Source of the DNA: Dryomyza anilis
Taxonomy: Eukaryota; Arthropoda; Insecta; Diptera; Dryomyzidae
Assembly: GCA_951804985.1 (NCBI GenBank)
Contig: OX638135.1
Coordinates: 68,552,680-68,616,679, forward strand
Length of the DNA: 64,000 nucleotides
Direction: 5' to 3'
Numbering within the stretch: position 1 is the first letter of the stretch; each line of letters begins with the position of its first letter. The notes below the pieces were generated by a model. That model had not been told where the DNA came from. It did no database searches and saw only the letters and a list, made by a program, of their open reading frames with translations. The position numbers were made by a program, and so were the translations under genes. Of the stretch, positions 54,280 through 64,000 are shown in pieces.

Positions 54280-55545
54280 GGACTGCGTCGAATAAAATTG
54301 TCCACTACATAAATGAAAAAATCTAGAAATCTAGTAATCGAATAAATAAATAGTAAATAGAATAAAATATTTTATTTTGCAAATTATTTTTAGATTTAAA
54401 AAAAAATATAAAATACCAGAAATTAATATTTTTTAATAAAATGTTTTAATTTTTCCGGAACCCCTTCCATTAATGTTGTAATGGTAGTGTCCGACACCCT
54501 CACAGCTGCTGAAGACCACTTTCTTTTAAAGTCTTGAAGGTTTTTGGCCACTTGTTGTGTTGTCTTCATCTCCCTTTTTACTAAAGCCCAGTATCTCTCA
54601 ATCGGCCTGAGTTCTGGACAGTTTGGTGGATTGGCTTCTCTAGGTATCAAAATCACTGCATTTTGTTGGATCCACTCTAAGGCCGTATTGCTGTAGTGAC
54701 ATGAAGCGAGGTCAGGCCAAAAAAATGTGGACACTTCATGTTGGCGTAAAACTGGAAGCAATCTCTTTTGCGATGTCACGAATGAGCTGCTCCTTTTTCC
54801 ACAACTGCAAATTGCCTGCCAAACAAGGAATTTCTTTGGATATTTTGTCATTTTTTTATTTGAATTTTTCAGCGACATTTCCTCGAGAATCGGCTGTATA
54901 AAATTCCTGCCCAGGTAGCTGTGAAAATTCCGCTAAAACATAAGTTTCGTCGTCCATTATGCAGCAATCGAATTTTTTAAAAAATCTTGGTTCAGCTTTT
55001 TAGCTCGTTGTTTTGCGGTTTCATTCTTGACGGCATTTCTATCCGGAACTTTTTGGACCTTGTACGTCTTCAGCCCAGCGTCTTTCTTAGTCCTGCTCAC
55101 GAAAGATTCTGAGCAATCCGCCTTTCTTGCCAATTTCCTTTCGGATATGCTTGGATCTTTCTTTAAAATATTCACAACCTTCTTCGACTTTTCACGATCA
55201 TGTGGGCCTTTTTTTTTTACAAGAACCTTTCTTCCGATCAATACTCAGGTCTTCCTTAAAGCGGTTGATAACGCGAGAAATGGTCTTAGGGTTAGCCCCT
55301 ACCTCCTTGGCAACTTTTTTAAAAGACCAACTAGGTTGTTATTGAAAAATTTTAATTATATTTTCTCGCACTTGCACTTCGTTTGCCATTTTCGCGTTAA
55401 ATAAATTTTGTATTGACTATAACTGACACAAATTATTTTCTGCCATTTAATTCAGAGCTACTATGATCAAATTTTTTTAATTTGAATCTTGCAATAGCAC
55501 ATTATGGGAAGATATGTAACGGACAATTTTATTCGACGCAGTCCT
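54280..55545 (-). mobile_element. ITm DD37E transposon, copy B
   Basis: A 1,266-bp element with 30-bp inverted ends (aggactgcgtcgaataaaat then tgtcc, both sides) flanked by TA (54278-54279; 55546-55547). Its transposase is on the minus strand. It is the longer of two copies and defines the ends of the family. Confidence 0.93.
54423..55389 (-). pseudogene. DD37E transposase, copy B, broken
   Basis: On the minus strand the ATG at 55389 starts the same MANEV sequence as copy A. A TAA follows after about 13 codons (in IKIFQ-QPSW), and a frame change near 55220 leads to the second helix-turn-helix region (55241-54957: SISERKLARKADCSESFVSR). A further shift near 54965 passes IMDDETYVLAEFS with the first catalytic Asp. 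54878-54423 carries FLVWQAICSCG, WPDLASCHYS (second Asp) and ELRPIERYW (Glu) with 37 residues between. About 330 residues in total, normal for the group. Three breaks make it inactive. It shows what is missing from copy A. Confidence 0.9.
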
Positions 55546-55547
55546 TA

Positions 55548-56698
55548 GTTCATATTTTGACACAATATACGAGTTTTGAGACTAGTTTGAAACCATCTGT
55601 CGGAGGTTTTTTCTTTACCATGTCGTTCCAAATTAAAAAAACATAGCTCTCAAAGCTGGATCCGCCCAAAAATCTAAAGTTGACCGAGGAAATGTCACAT
55701 ACTAGTAGTACAACTAGTTCAAACCTTATGCTGAGTATGACAATTGTCTTTTCTTATGACAGCAACACGTAAAAAATACTAGTTCGTTATATGAAAATAG
55801 GATAGATTTTTAACTGGTGTGGTATTTTGTTAACTACTTATTTTACTAGATTTTAACTAGTTGGCTTCACTAACTATACAAAGCATAAAAGTTTGTTCAC
55901 ATATGGAATAGTTATTTTAACCAATGGTTAACATATGTTTAATAATTATATTGTTAGCTGACAACTGAAGTGTTTACCAACAATAACGTTGGCAAATTCA
56001 GCTATTTAGCTGGTTCCTGTGAAATGGGAGTTTAACAATTTTCAATTGGCTGTTACAACTATTTTCTTTGATAGGCGATATAAAAACCAAGAAGGTTACT
56101 CTGTAAAGCGATTCGAAAGTGATATTACTCGCATTCCAATAAATGGTACTCTAGTGATGTGACTTTCGCATTAAAATTTGGAAGATTCGCATTAAAACAC
56201 ACAAAGTAACAACTCGGCTACCTTTACGATTGCGTTAGATTGTGTGATTTAGCTTTCGTGTCGCTTTGTCCTTCGAATAGAATTGACTTTCGTATAGCAT
56301 TGACTTTCGAATAACGATACATAGTAACCCCCCAGGTTTTTGGTTGATGTTGTTTTTCTGGGAGTAGCAAACTTTCCAACTTTTCAAGAATGTAGTTGGT
56401 TTTTATCAATTCTCTTTTGCCTACTCTGATTTCTCGTTCTTTTTTCCTTGCAAAAAGAAATTTCACAAAAAAACAACAACCACACAATCTATTGTGTTCA
56501 TGGATATACAGCAAAATTATCATTTGACATGAGATTAGAAGAACGAAAAAGTCGAATTTTCTACAAATTTGTTGGCGGAACTGCCATATTAGGTTTCGCT
56601 GGAAATATTATCCTATACTCACTCCAAATAGTTCTCAAACTATTGTAGTCCCAACTAAAACTCTAAGTTTTGAATATAAGAATCGACCATGTGGTTTA
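55548..56698. other. Unassigned stretch with recurrent actagt motifs
   Basis: actagt or aactagtt occurs many times between 55700 and 55870 (for example 55701, 55714, 55780, 55846, 55858) and also upstream at 54250-54270. Because the DD37E element lies between, these flanks may be one older repeat split by it. No gene recognised; the 99-codon ORF at 56224-56523 shows no motif. Confidence 0.4.
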
Positions 56699-56854
56699 TA
56701 CCCGTAATTTCAACGAATAGATATCTACTGGTTCCTAGTTATCTATCCTGCAAACAAAATTGCGCAATTTAACGCAAGCAAAAACACTAGATAGGTAAGA
56801 GATATCTGTCCGGTACGAACACCAGATATCTATTGGTCGTTAAAATTACGGGCA
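56699..56854. mobile_element. PIF/Harbinger-like MITE, copy 1 (156 bp)
   Basis: Inverted ends t(a/g)cccgtaatttcaacgaat and attacgggca with target duplication TTA on both sides (56696-56698; 56855-56857). The inside repeats agatatct in both orientations. A second copy at 59695-59821 has the duplication TAA. A 3-bp TWA duplication is the PIF/Harbinger signature. Confidence 0.88.
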
Positions 56855-57560
56855 TTAGAGAACCAAATAAATTGTTTGGTGCTACATTCTATGTGTTCAA
56901 ATTAAAGATGGGCTCGTGCATGTTTTTGATGGCACGGACAAGGGCACGCCGATAGGTTACACGCACGAGCACGAGCCCGACGACTAAATTTACAGGCACG
57001 CACGAGAAGCACGATAAAACACAGGATTTAAAAAGCCACAAAGAAACACGGAAAACGACAAAACATAAGAAAGCATGATAAAACATTTGAAACCGGTATC
57101 GTTATTAAAAATTTGTGGAACCATAACTGGAATCGGAACCCATATATTTTTCTGGTTGTAATAGGAACCGCTATTTTTACAATCTCGGAACCAGAACCGG
57201 AACAGATATTATAGTCCCTGTCAGGGAACGTAAAGAACCGAAATCGGTACCGTTATTAAAAAATGTATGGAATCGGAGTCGAAACCCATTTAATTCGACA
57301 CCCCCTACAGCTGCTCTTTATCAAAACTCAATTTATAAAATTGTTTGTTGTTTTCAATTTTAATATCCGCATCGTTTAATCAAATGACATAAAATGTGTA
57401 TCTAAACGCATCTAATGTAAACGAAACATTTTTTTTTTAATTATTGAAATCTTTTTTCAAAAATGTTACAAAAAATGTATTAAGTATGAAAGTTTTGTTA
57501 TGTATTTAAAATGTATCAATATATATCAAATTGTAAATGTAACAACATTTATAATGTAAA
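56855..57560. repeat. Direct ~150-bp spaced duplication in non-coding DNA
   Basis: The block ggtatcgttattaaaaattt then gtggaaccataactggaatcgg and aacccat (57091-57143) recurs as ggtaccgttattaaaaaatg then tatggaatcggagtcg and aacccat (57246-57290). Between 56910 and 57060 gcacgagcac-type motifs recur. No gene. Confidence 0.6.
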
Positions 57561-58250
57561 TGGGAAGGTTAGATCACATGGGAAATTTTAAATTTGGTGT
57601 TATTATGATAGTTAGGATTATCAAAAGAATAGTCGGTCTAAGCCGACTATAAATACCCTACACATATGTGTGGTTACCATTCAAAGTGGTATATAGGTCA
57701 CCAGGGTATACGAATCCTGAAAATAACTACAAGCTTTCCATCCCTGAAGAATTTTCTTTCATTTGATACCCATATTTACAAATGGGTAGGTGTACCGAAT
57801 TTCGAACCACAAGTCGTTTCGTTGGAAAACCTTATTTTCATTTATTTGAGCAAAATGTCAATATATTTGACCAAAAAAGTTTACCTAAACACGTATACAG
57901 TAAAATTGATTTGTAGATGTAAATTTTATATGAGGTATTTGAACATAAGTAATCGGTTCTCAGGTCACAATAGACCGATCATGCCAATTTTCAGACCTGT
58001 TCAGACAGCTTAGATATATAAGTAATCTAAATCTAAAGTTTCATTGCTCTAGCTCTTCTTCTGTAATCGTGATTTCAACAGACAGACAGACGGACATCGC
58101 TAAATCGACTCAGGAGGTCATGCTTATCAAGAATATATATACTTTTCCATACCGGAGATGCTTTTTTCAGGGTGTTACAAACGGCGTACCAAACTGAATA
58201 TACCGGCGTACCAAACTGAATTCACTCTTAGAGTAGGGTATAAAAATATG
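57561..58250 (-). mobile_element. DINE-1/mini-me-like non-autonomous Helentron, copy 2
   Basis: Reverse orientation of the 12355-12988 element: tgggaaggttagatcacatg, the stem-loop agtcggtctaagccgact (57631-57648), cacatatgtgtggttaccat, the gacagacagacggac tract (58079-58093), and tatactttt-type end with gtagggtataaaaata (58248). A 20-bp local duplication (ggcgtaccaaactgaat) lies at about 58182-58220. The ORF at 57666-58013 is inside and unrelated to any protein I know. Confidence 0.78.
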
Positions 58251-58270
58251 ACAGGCCATTCAAAACATAC

Positions 58271-59390
58271 TATTACGAAAAGAAGTATTTGCCCCAAAGT
58301 GCAAGCAATCAACAATAATAAATGGGACGCAAGACAATTCAGCGCACTAAGCAATGTGCGAGAAAGAGATAGAAGATCAGCACATTATAACACATAAGTG
58401 CGAATGAATGCGTCATTCACGAAACGACTCTCGAAACATGTCGAAACGTGTCGAACTGATACATCCAGTATATAAGGGCGCCGCATATGAGGCACAGCAC
58501 TTCAGTAGTGATTGTAAAGTGGTCGAGTGCATCTCGTGTGAGAACAATGCCAAGTTAAATAGTGGACTGCTGCATGTTGTTAGAATTTGTTATTAGGACG
58601 TTCAAGGAACAACAAAGAAAGCCATTGTGGAAAGAGATAGCATCCAACAGTCCAATAAGCAGGGCTTACTGGGCGTAGTGGCAAAGCCTAAAGCTACAAA
58701 ATGGTCCTTTGTACCGTGTGTAGGAAACTGAAAATGGCAGATCTGAACGAAATTTGATTGTTGTTCCCAAGTCAAAAATAAAAGCGATAGTACTGAAATA
58801 CCATTGGGGATTCAATGGAGATCACTTGAGCATTGATAAAACGATGGAAGAAGTCAGGAAACATGTCTATTGGGTCGTATATCAGAAGTCAGTCGCCTAT
58901 TGGATTCACAGATGTAAGCAATGTGTATCCACAAAAAGAACACCCGCCAGGAGTCGCGGTAAGATGAATCAATACAACGTAGGAGCAAATTGCCAACGTA
59001 CTGCCATGGTTGTGCAAAAGCCGATTCCAAAAAGTGTTTTGGGCAAGAAGAAAAGCGAAGACCGAGTCCTTAATGCAGAGTATACAAATTGCAAGTGATA
59101 AGATTAACTCCAGATACGACTTGAGCAAACTCTGAGGGATTAAAGGAAGGAGATCTGGTTATGCTTTGTAGCCCGCCACAACTGAAATTGTTAAATCCAA
59201 AACTGCAAAAACACCGGGAAAGACCGTAAAGGATAATTAAAAGGATTAACGACATTATGTATCGGATTCACAATCTACAGGCGTCAGACGAAAAATGAGA
59301 GAATTAACAACTGTTCGGAACGAACCGCATCTGAGGCACAGAAATTCAGTAGTGATTGTAAAGTGGTCGAGTACATCTCGTGTGATATTG
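58271..59390 (+). mobile_element. SAP-Gag gypsy family copy 3, internally deleted
   Basis: It starts TATTACGAAAAGAAG (a mutated LTR start) and follows the LTR to about 58593, with large losses. It then passes directly into integrase-zone sequence (from 58601, matching 35640 onward) and ends in a partial 3' LTR (about 59285-59390) after the aactgttcggaacgaaccgc block. gag, protease, RT and RNase H are all absent. Confidence 0.85.
58610..59260 (+). pseudogene. Integrase fragment of gypsy copy 3
   Basis: The ORF 58754-59098 starts at IVVPKSKIKAIVLKYHWG and contains degraded HHCC zinc residues (DHLSIDKTMEEV then CKQCVS) and the RSRGKMNQYNVGA block, matching 35790-36020 of copy 1. The core is deleted after VQKPIPKS. 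59100-59260 resumes at the C-terminal domain in another frame. Not functional. Confidence 0.82.
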
Positions 59391-59526
59391 AAATAGTTTT
59401 TTTTTTTCAAAATCATATTGCATTGCTTTTATGTTTTGATTTATGTCATTTGTAAAATATGTTTGAGAAAATTTAAAATAATTACGCAGTAATGATATAA
59501 AATATGCATTACCATATACTATGTCG

Positions 59527-59915
59527 GTGACTCAGAAGGGTTAGTGTGTTGGAGTACAAGCCGAAACGTCGCTGATTCAAACACCAGCGAATGCAACATA
59601 AAAAAAAATGGAAAATGTCTTTCTTCACCGCGTAACCTTGCTTCGGCGTTAAACTGTGGGTTCCACTATTTCATTACAAATATAACATGTCTAATGCCCG
59701 TAACTTCAACGAGTAGATATCTATTGGTGTTCGTACCGAACAGATATCTCTTACGCTTAGTTATGTTTACACGATAGATAACTAAGCACCAGTAGATATC
59801 TGTTCGTTGAAATTACGGGCATAAATGGTGAGACTGTTCAGCCGAGGTTCTTCAGAACTGTATCCCTTGGACCGTAGGACAAGAAATTTTGACTGTTACA
59901 TTAAATATATGATTA
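59527..59915 (+). mobile_element. tRNA-derived SINE, diverged copy split by a MITE
   Basis: Head like tcggtgactcagaagggtta with box B-like gattcaaacac near 59574, body with ttcggcgttaaactgtgggt then tccac, then the MITE at 59695-59821, then atggtgagactgttcagccg and ttcttcagaactgta. The two parts line up with positions 28115-28290 of the best copy. Confidence 0.75.
59695..59821. mobile_element. PIF/Harbinger-like MITE, copy 2 (127 bp), inside a SINE
   Basis: Ends tgcccgtaacttcaacgagt and (reversed) tgcccgtaatttcaacgaac, with TAA at 59692-59694 and 59822-59824. It is almost wholly palindromic, with four agatatct boxes. The host SINE is interrupted exactly between its aaatataaca-gtc and atggtgag parts, so the MITE is younger. 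Confidence 0.92.
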
Positions 59916-60468
59916 ATTTCAGGACACATTTAAATTGCCAACGGTCTTTTGTCTTTATTAAACGATTACATATATTTTATTACAATGCTGTAATATGTGA
60001 AGATTTTATATGAAGGCCCCAGTCATATATGCATTATTCACTTTCAACAAAAGATTACAATCTTCGTCCCAAAATTTGAATCATTTTCATATTCGTAGAT
60101 ACACAGGTATACATGTGCATATTCGTAAATATCAAAAACATAATAGAATTCGTGGCAAAACCATAAAACATATTATTGTTCTCGTCAAAAACAATAACTT
60201 ACTTTTATTCTGAACCTTAAAAAATAACATATTTATTTTCGCAAGGGAAAAAATATATAATAGTTTTCGTGAGGGGTGTCGATATTACTATATGTAAACA
60301 TTTTATATATTCCCCAGCAGAATCTGTCAAACTTAATTGCATTTGAATATACTATTTCTTGGCAGTTTACTTGGTTATAACTATGTTTCAAAACACAGAA
60401 AATGCTATTCAAATCAAATTATAACGTATGTTCGCAACGCTCGTCTTCATTCGATTAGTTATCGACAG
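59916..60468. other. Unassigned AT-rich spacer
   Basis: No gene or repeat recognised. Short ORFs (62-68 codons) look like chance. Confidence 0.4.
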
Positions 60469-60835
60469 ACGAAGTTGGCAACGTTGCGCAGCATTTATTA
60501 CCTACGCATTCTTTTGCCATCGTTTGAACATATTGATGTTTAAAAACAAACAAACAAGAAATTGGATTTAAATAAATGTATTCTTCCAACATTCTCCTTG
60601 TATACGAAGTTTGCAGTCGTTGAGCAGAATTTTCTACCTACGTTTCTTTTGTCATCGTTTGAAGTATGTATTGGTCCTTTTAAACATCCTGATGTTTGAA
60701 AGAAACAAAAAATTATGTAAATAAAAGTATTCTTGCAATATTCTTCTTGTATACGAAGTTTACACTCGGTGACCGCCATTTTCTGCATACGTGTCTTTTG
60801 ATGTTTGTTGAGAAAACGTATTCGTATTGGTAATA
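60469..60835. repeat. Diverged tandem array, about 2.5 units of 135-149 bp
   Basis: The block acgaagttNgcaNtcgttg begins units at 60469, 60604 and 60753. Each unit continues with attN-c-tacgc/g-ttcttttg-catcgtttga and ends with aaataaaNgtattctt then tcttcttgta. Units are diverged. The long ORF on the minus strand (60908-60540) follows this array and is not taken as a gene. Confidence 0.75.
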
Positions 60836-60917
60836 CGATGTCATTTGTAAATTTTAAAAATATAAAAATTGTGGTACAAAAAGTACAAATAGTAACAAAT
60901 AATATCATTTAATAGTG

Positions 60918-61062
60918 CAGTATATAATTTAATTGTTCCTGAATGTTTTTCTAAAATTATTGTGAAAAGCCGATACGGATATTCCATCAAAAAAACCACA
61001 ACTAAAAAAAAATAGTGCTTCTATTTTCAAACATAATTCGGCATGGATTTTAAAACATACTC
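60918..61062 (+). mobile_element. Partial copy of the unnamed ~630-bp repeat
   Basis: Matches 47965-48095: tataatttaattgttcctga, tgtgaaaagccgaNacg, ccacaactaaaaaaa and gtgcttctattttc. It stops just before the LINE 3' end at 61066, so it may have been cut by that insertion. Confidence 0.75.
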
Positions 61063-61255
61063 CTTTTTTTACCAATTAACCAACGCTCAGGGGATGCCCC
61101 CTATTCATGCAATGCACAATGTTGATCGTAAGAAAGGATTATAGGTTAAAGGGAGGAGGAAAGGATGGAGTAGTGTCGGTGGATGTTTGCTTTAAATTTC
61201 CCAATATTAAAAATGTCGGGAAAAACAGACGCAGGGAGATTGTTCCACAAACGAA

Positions 61256-63124
61256 TTATCTCTGTAATGCGTGGTTCTGTTGAGAACCGAGTGGACTACG
61301 AAGGGCTTGGTTCGATGCACGAGTAGAACGAGAGAATACACGACCTGGTGGAATAAGGCTATTTATTTCCCTCGAACACTTACCATTGTAATACCTATAA
61401 AACAGGCTTACACACCCTACGGTCCTTCGGTGCTCAAGAGAAACAATAGAGGATGAAATATTTTCATCCCCTATTAAATATATTGCACGTTGTTGGATTC
61501 GATCCAGGAACTCCAAAGAAGATTTTGAAGTCCCTGCCCATATGTGCGAATTATATTCCATCTTAGGCCGAATATAGGTAGTGTAGACAGTGCGTAAGTC
61601 AGCAGGAGTGCAGTATGTCTGACACCGTTTCAAAAAACAGAAGCACTTGGCCGCTTCTTTCGACACACCAAATATGTGATCATTCCAACGGAGGTCACAT
61701 TGAATTGATATTCCCAGAACGTCAAGAGCACCTGACTGAGCAATATCCACAGAGTCCATATTGAGGGGAGGGAAGGGTGAATCCATTCTTTTGTGAGATA
61801 GCAGACAACATTGGGTCTTGCTTGCATTAAAATCAACTCTATTAGCAAAACCCCACTCGGAGATTGTTTTCAGGTCATTATTGAGTGTGTCATTCATTGA
61901 GCGCCTTCTACTCTCAAAAGAGTTCGGACGCTTTTTGAACGAATATGAATGACAAATGTTACTGTCATCTGCAAAGGAATGGATTGGGTTCTGGGTCGAT
62001 GACAGAAGGTCATTGATAAATACCAGAAATAGGGACGGGGATAGGACGGACCCCTGCGGAACTCCAGAATTGATGGAATGTTGTTCGGAGAACACACTAT
62101 CCATCGCAACTCGTATTGAACGACCCTGGAGAAAACTCGATATCCATCGAGTAAACGAATTACCGACACCTTATGCAATAAGTTTTTATAGCAGGGCTTC
62201 ATGCCACACTCGATCAAAAGCCTCGGAAATATCAAGATAAACAACCTTACTCTCCCCAAAAAGGTGAATACAATTATTCCACTTTTCGGAGAGGACCGCC
62301 ATCAAGTCACCGGTGGATCTGGTCCTACGGAAACCATATTGTCGGTCACTAAGTAATTCGTTTCGCTCCAGATAGTTCACAAGGTGGAAGTTTATTACGC
62401 TTTCCATTACCTGGGAGAGCGCAGAGCATATTGCAATGTGTCGGTAATTAGCAGGGTTCGTAGTCTTACCCTTTTTCGGAACTGGCTGGACATTGGCAAC
62501 CTTCCAACAAGATGGAAAAACTCCTGTCGTGTAGGAGATGTTGAAAAGGTTACGCAACGGACAAGTCAGCGTTGAAGCACACTTCTTCAACACATGGGCA
62601 GATATGCCATCTGGCCCGGAGGCTTTGTTAATATTGAGATTTGCTAAAACCTTTTTAACTGCCCGAGTTCGAAAATGTATCTCCGGCATTGCAGAAGAAA
62701 CAAATTCAACGACGGGCAGTGGTTGATTGCTAACAGGGAGCGTTGAATTATACTGTTCTGCCAAGAGATTAGCTTTATCAACCGGGTCAGTGAAGGTCTG
62801 GCCATTCATAACAAGGGTTGGAATAGACGATGTCGTCTGATTCTTCACCCTTTTAACAAATGACCAGCAATTTTTACTACCTCTATGGTAGAGAAGGACC
62901 TTTATGCGCGCGTTTTGTTCGTGTAGAAACTTTTCACGCGCGATCACGGCATTACAGCGATTCCTAGTCTGTATGCGAAGTCTTTCAGTATCAGCATTCT
63001 TATTAGAACGCCAATTCTGAAAAGCTTCCTCTTTCGACCTAACTGCAATCCTGCAAGTCTCATTAAACCAAGAATGGTCCTTTGGTTTAATGGTAAACTT
63101 TTTTGAAGGTATGAAATAAAACAA
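61256..63124 (-). pseudogene. Jockey/CR1-like LINE RT, one frame break
   Basis: Minus-strand frames 63124-62186 and 62104-61256 give a nearly continuous RT and C-terminal domain: TFTDPVDKANLLAEQYN (linker), KASGPDGISAHVLKKC, YRHIAICSALSQVMES, QYGFRRTRSTGDL, VYLDISEAFDRVWHEAL (catalytic Asp intact: LDIS-AFD), then a break of about 80 bp, GVPQGSVLSPSLFLVFINDL, SFADDSNIC (ADD block), and YIRPKMEYNSHIWAGTSKSS near the end. The frame 61256 ends RNHALQR and a stop. Compared with the plus-strand copy, the YRP block reads YRH here. A break near 62104-62186 makes it inactive as read. Confidence 0.92.
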
Positions 63125-63181
63125 TTTCCAATTAAAGTTGCGAAAAAATCATTTAACGCATCCTAATTTGCTTTTTCGTAG

Positions 63182-64000
63182 TCATACAGTCCTCTTCGGG
63201 GCTTTAATCGAAGAGGCGCGTAAACTTGAATACGAAAATGCAGCGGAAACAATACAGTAGTCGGAATTACCAAGAGGTGCAAGGACTTTTACATCATATT
63301 TTTCATGAAGCGAAGTCAGAAAAAGGTCTAAGACTTTTTGGCTCTGCCCACCGACGCGTGGGAGGTACGTCGGTTCCTTCACCAATTGAGTGACTTGATT
63401 GCACTCGGCAAACAGCTCAACATAACAACCCTTCTGTGTTGATAAACCCGAGTGGCTCAACCAAGTGGCGGTGTGCACATTAAAGTCACCAGTAACAATA
63501 ATTTCACTGCCTGGAAACTGTTCCAATATATTTGAGATCGAATCAGATAGGGCATCTAACTTGTTACAGGTAGAAACCCTATCTAGATTCGGACTCCTAT
63601 AAATGAAACACAAGTGCATGATGTGTGACAAGATGTTGAATTTAATCCACATAGAATTAAATTCATTATCCGAAACACTATGCTGCTGTTGGTGCTGGTA
63701 CGCAACGTCACTTCGAATAAAAAGGGCGAGACCCCTATGGGCAGAGAATAATGGCACCCTCACTAACCTGGGTCTCACCTAAAGCCATTATATGTGGCCT
63801 ATATACAGAAACATGGGCATAAACAGAGAAAAAATTTGCCCTCAGTCCACGAACGTTGCAACAATCTATACGGAAGTTTTGCGACATTTTCGCTACTGTC
63901 TTCGTCACGCACTCCTCAGGTCTCAGCCTCGCGCGCTGGTAGCGTGGAGTAGGATGGGGAAGGGACAGAGAACGAAAAACAAATGAACAATTGCAGCAGA
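63182..64000 (-). pseudogene. Jockey/CR1-like LINE AP-endonuclease domain (partial)
   Basis: The minus-strand ORF 63778-63182 contains RGLALFIRSDVAYQ, FIYRSPNLDR, IIVTGDFNVHTATWLSHSG (catalytic DFN), LVKEPTYLPR, and LGNSDYCIVSAAFS (the SDH block as SDY). The frame ahead of 63778 (63990-63780) reads LRANFFSVYAHVSVYRPHI then ALGETQVSE, with the catalytic E of the LxET block. So the domain continues past a break near 63779 toward the edge. This enzyme would nick the target DNA. Confidence 0.85.

Larger units (their letters stand above)
61066..64000 (-). mobile_element. Jockey/CR1-like non-LTR retrotransposon, minus strand, continues past the edge
   Basis: On the minus strand it runs from the window edge (endonuclease N-terminus) to a 3' UTR ending in a short A run (aaaaaaa at about 61070). 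It is the same family as 49833-52000, whose 3' part is truncated. Length in the window is 2.9 kb; the upstream part of the endonuclease and any ORF1 are outside. Confidence 0.88.

Noticed and set aside
60540..60908. 122-codon minus-strand ORF
   Set aside because: It covers the diverged tandem array, and the repeated parts give repeated short peptides (LRIQEEYCKN / FVYKENVGR); no protein family fits.

Overview
The window is AT-rich eukaryotic DNA made almost entirely of nested, decayed transposable elements. The families present (Ty3/gypsy, BEL/Pao and errantivirus-like LTR elements; RTE-like and Jockey/CR1-like non-LTR elements; Tc1, maT DD37D and DD37E elements; hAT-like and PIF/Harbinger-like elements; a DINE-1-like Helentron relative; a tRNA-derived SINE) suggest an insect, most likely a higher fly (Diptera: Brachycera). 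The species cannot be fixed from this sequence. No intact single-copy host gene was recognised, and nearly every coding region carries stops, frameshifts or deletions.

Left part (1-18.3 kb): an AT-rich 12-bp tandem repeat; a 1.17-kb fold-back element; a rearranged minus-strand Ty3/gypsy copy (2.9-6.4 kb); a 2.8-kb long-TIR element holding a SINE fragment and a hAT-like MITE; an inverted duplication; gypsy RT fragments; a 3.9-kb interval with 19-bp terminal inverted repeats that contains a DINE-1-like element and an acyl-CoA-dehydrogenase-like fragment; and a Tc1-like element with IR/DR ends.

Middle (18.4-40.3 kb): a BEL/Pao element carrying a DD37E transposon and a 5'-truncated RTE-like fragment with a 15-bp target duplication; then a minus-strand errantivirus-like element (about 27.7-40.3 kb). 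That element holds SINEs and, inside its integrase, a complete-length plus-strand Ty3/gypsy copy (31828-37459, TSD ATAT) whose Gag begins with a SAP-like motif.

Right part (40.5-64 kb): a maT transposon, a 173-bp satellite array, a rearranged RTE-like LINE, a second BEL fragment, two tandem copies of an unnamed ~630-bp repeat, a hAT-like element with a Jockey/CR1-like LINE inside, a second DD37E copy, two PIF/Harbinger-like MITEs, a minus-strand DINE-1-like copy, a third gypsy-family relic, another SINE, a short tandem array, and a second LINE copy that runs off the right edge.

The genes do not form a working pathway. The layout reads as successive insertions: RTE-like and DD37E into BEL, gypsy into errantivirus, LINE into hAT, MITE into SINE. 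Such a dense, mixed-orientation nest is what pericentromeric heterochromatin or a piRNA-producing locus looks like, but nothing in the sequence alone proves that.
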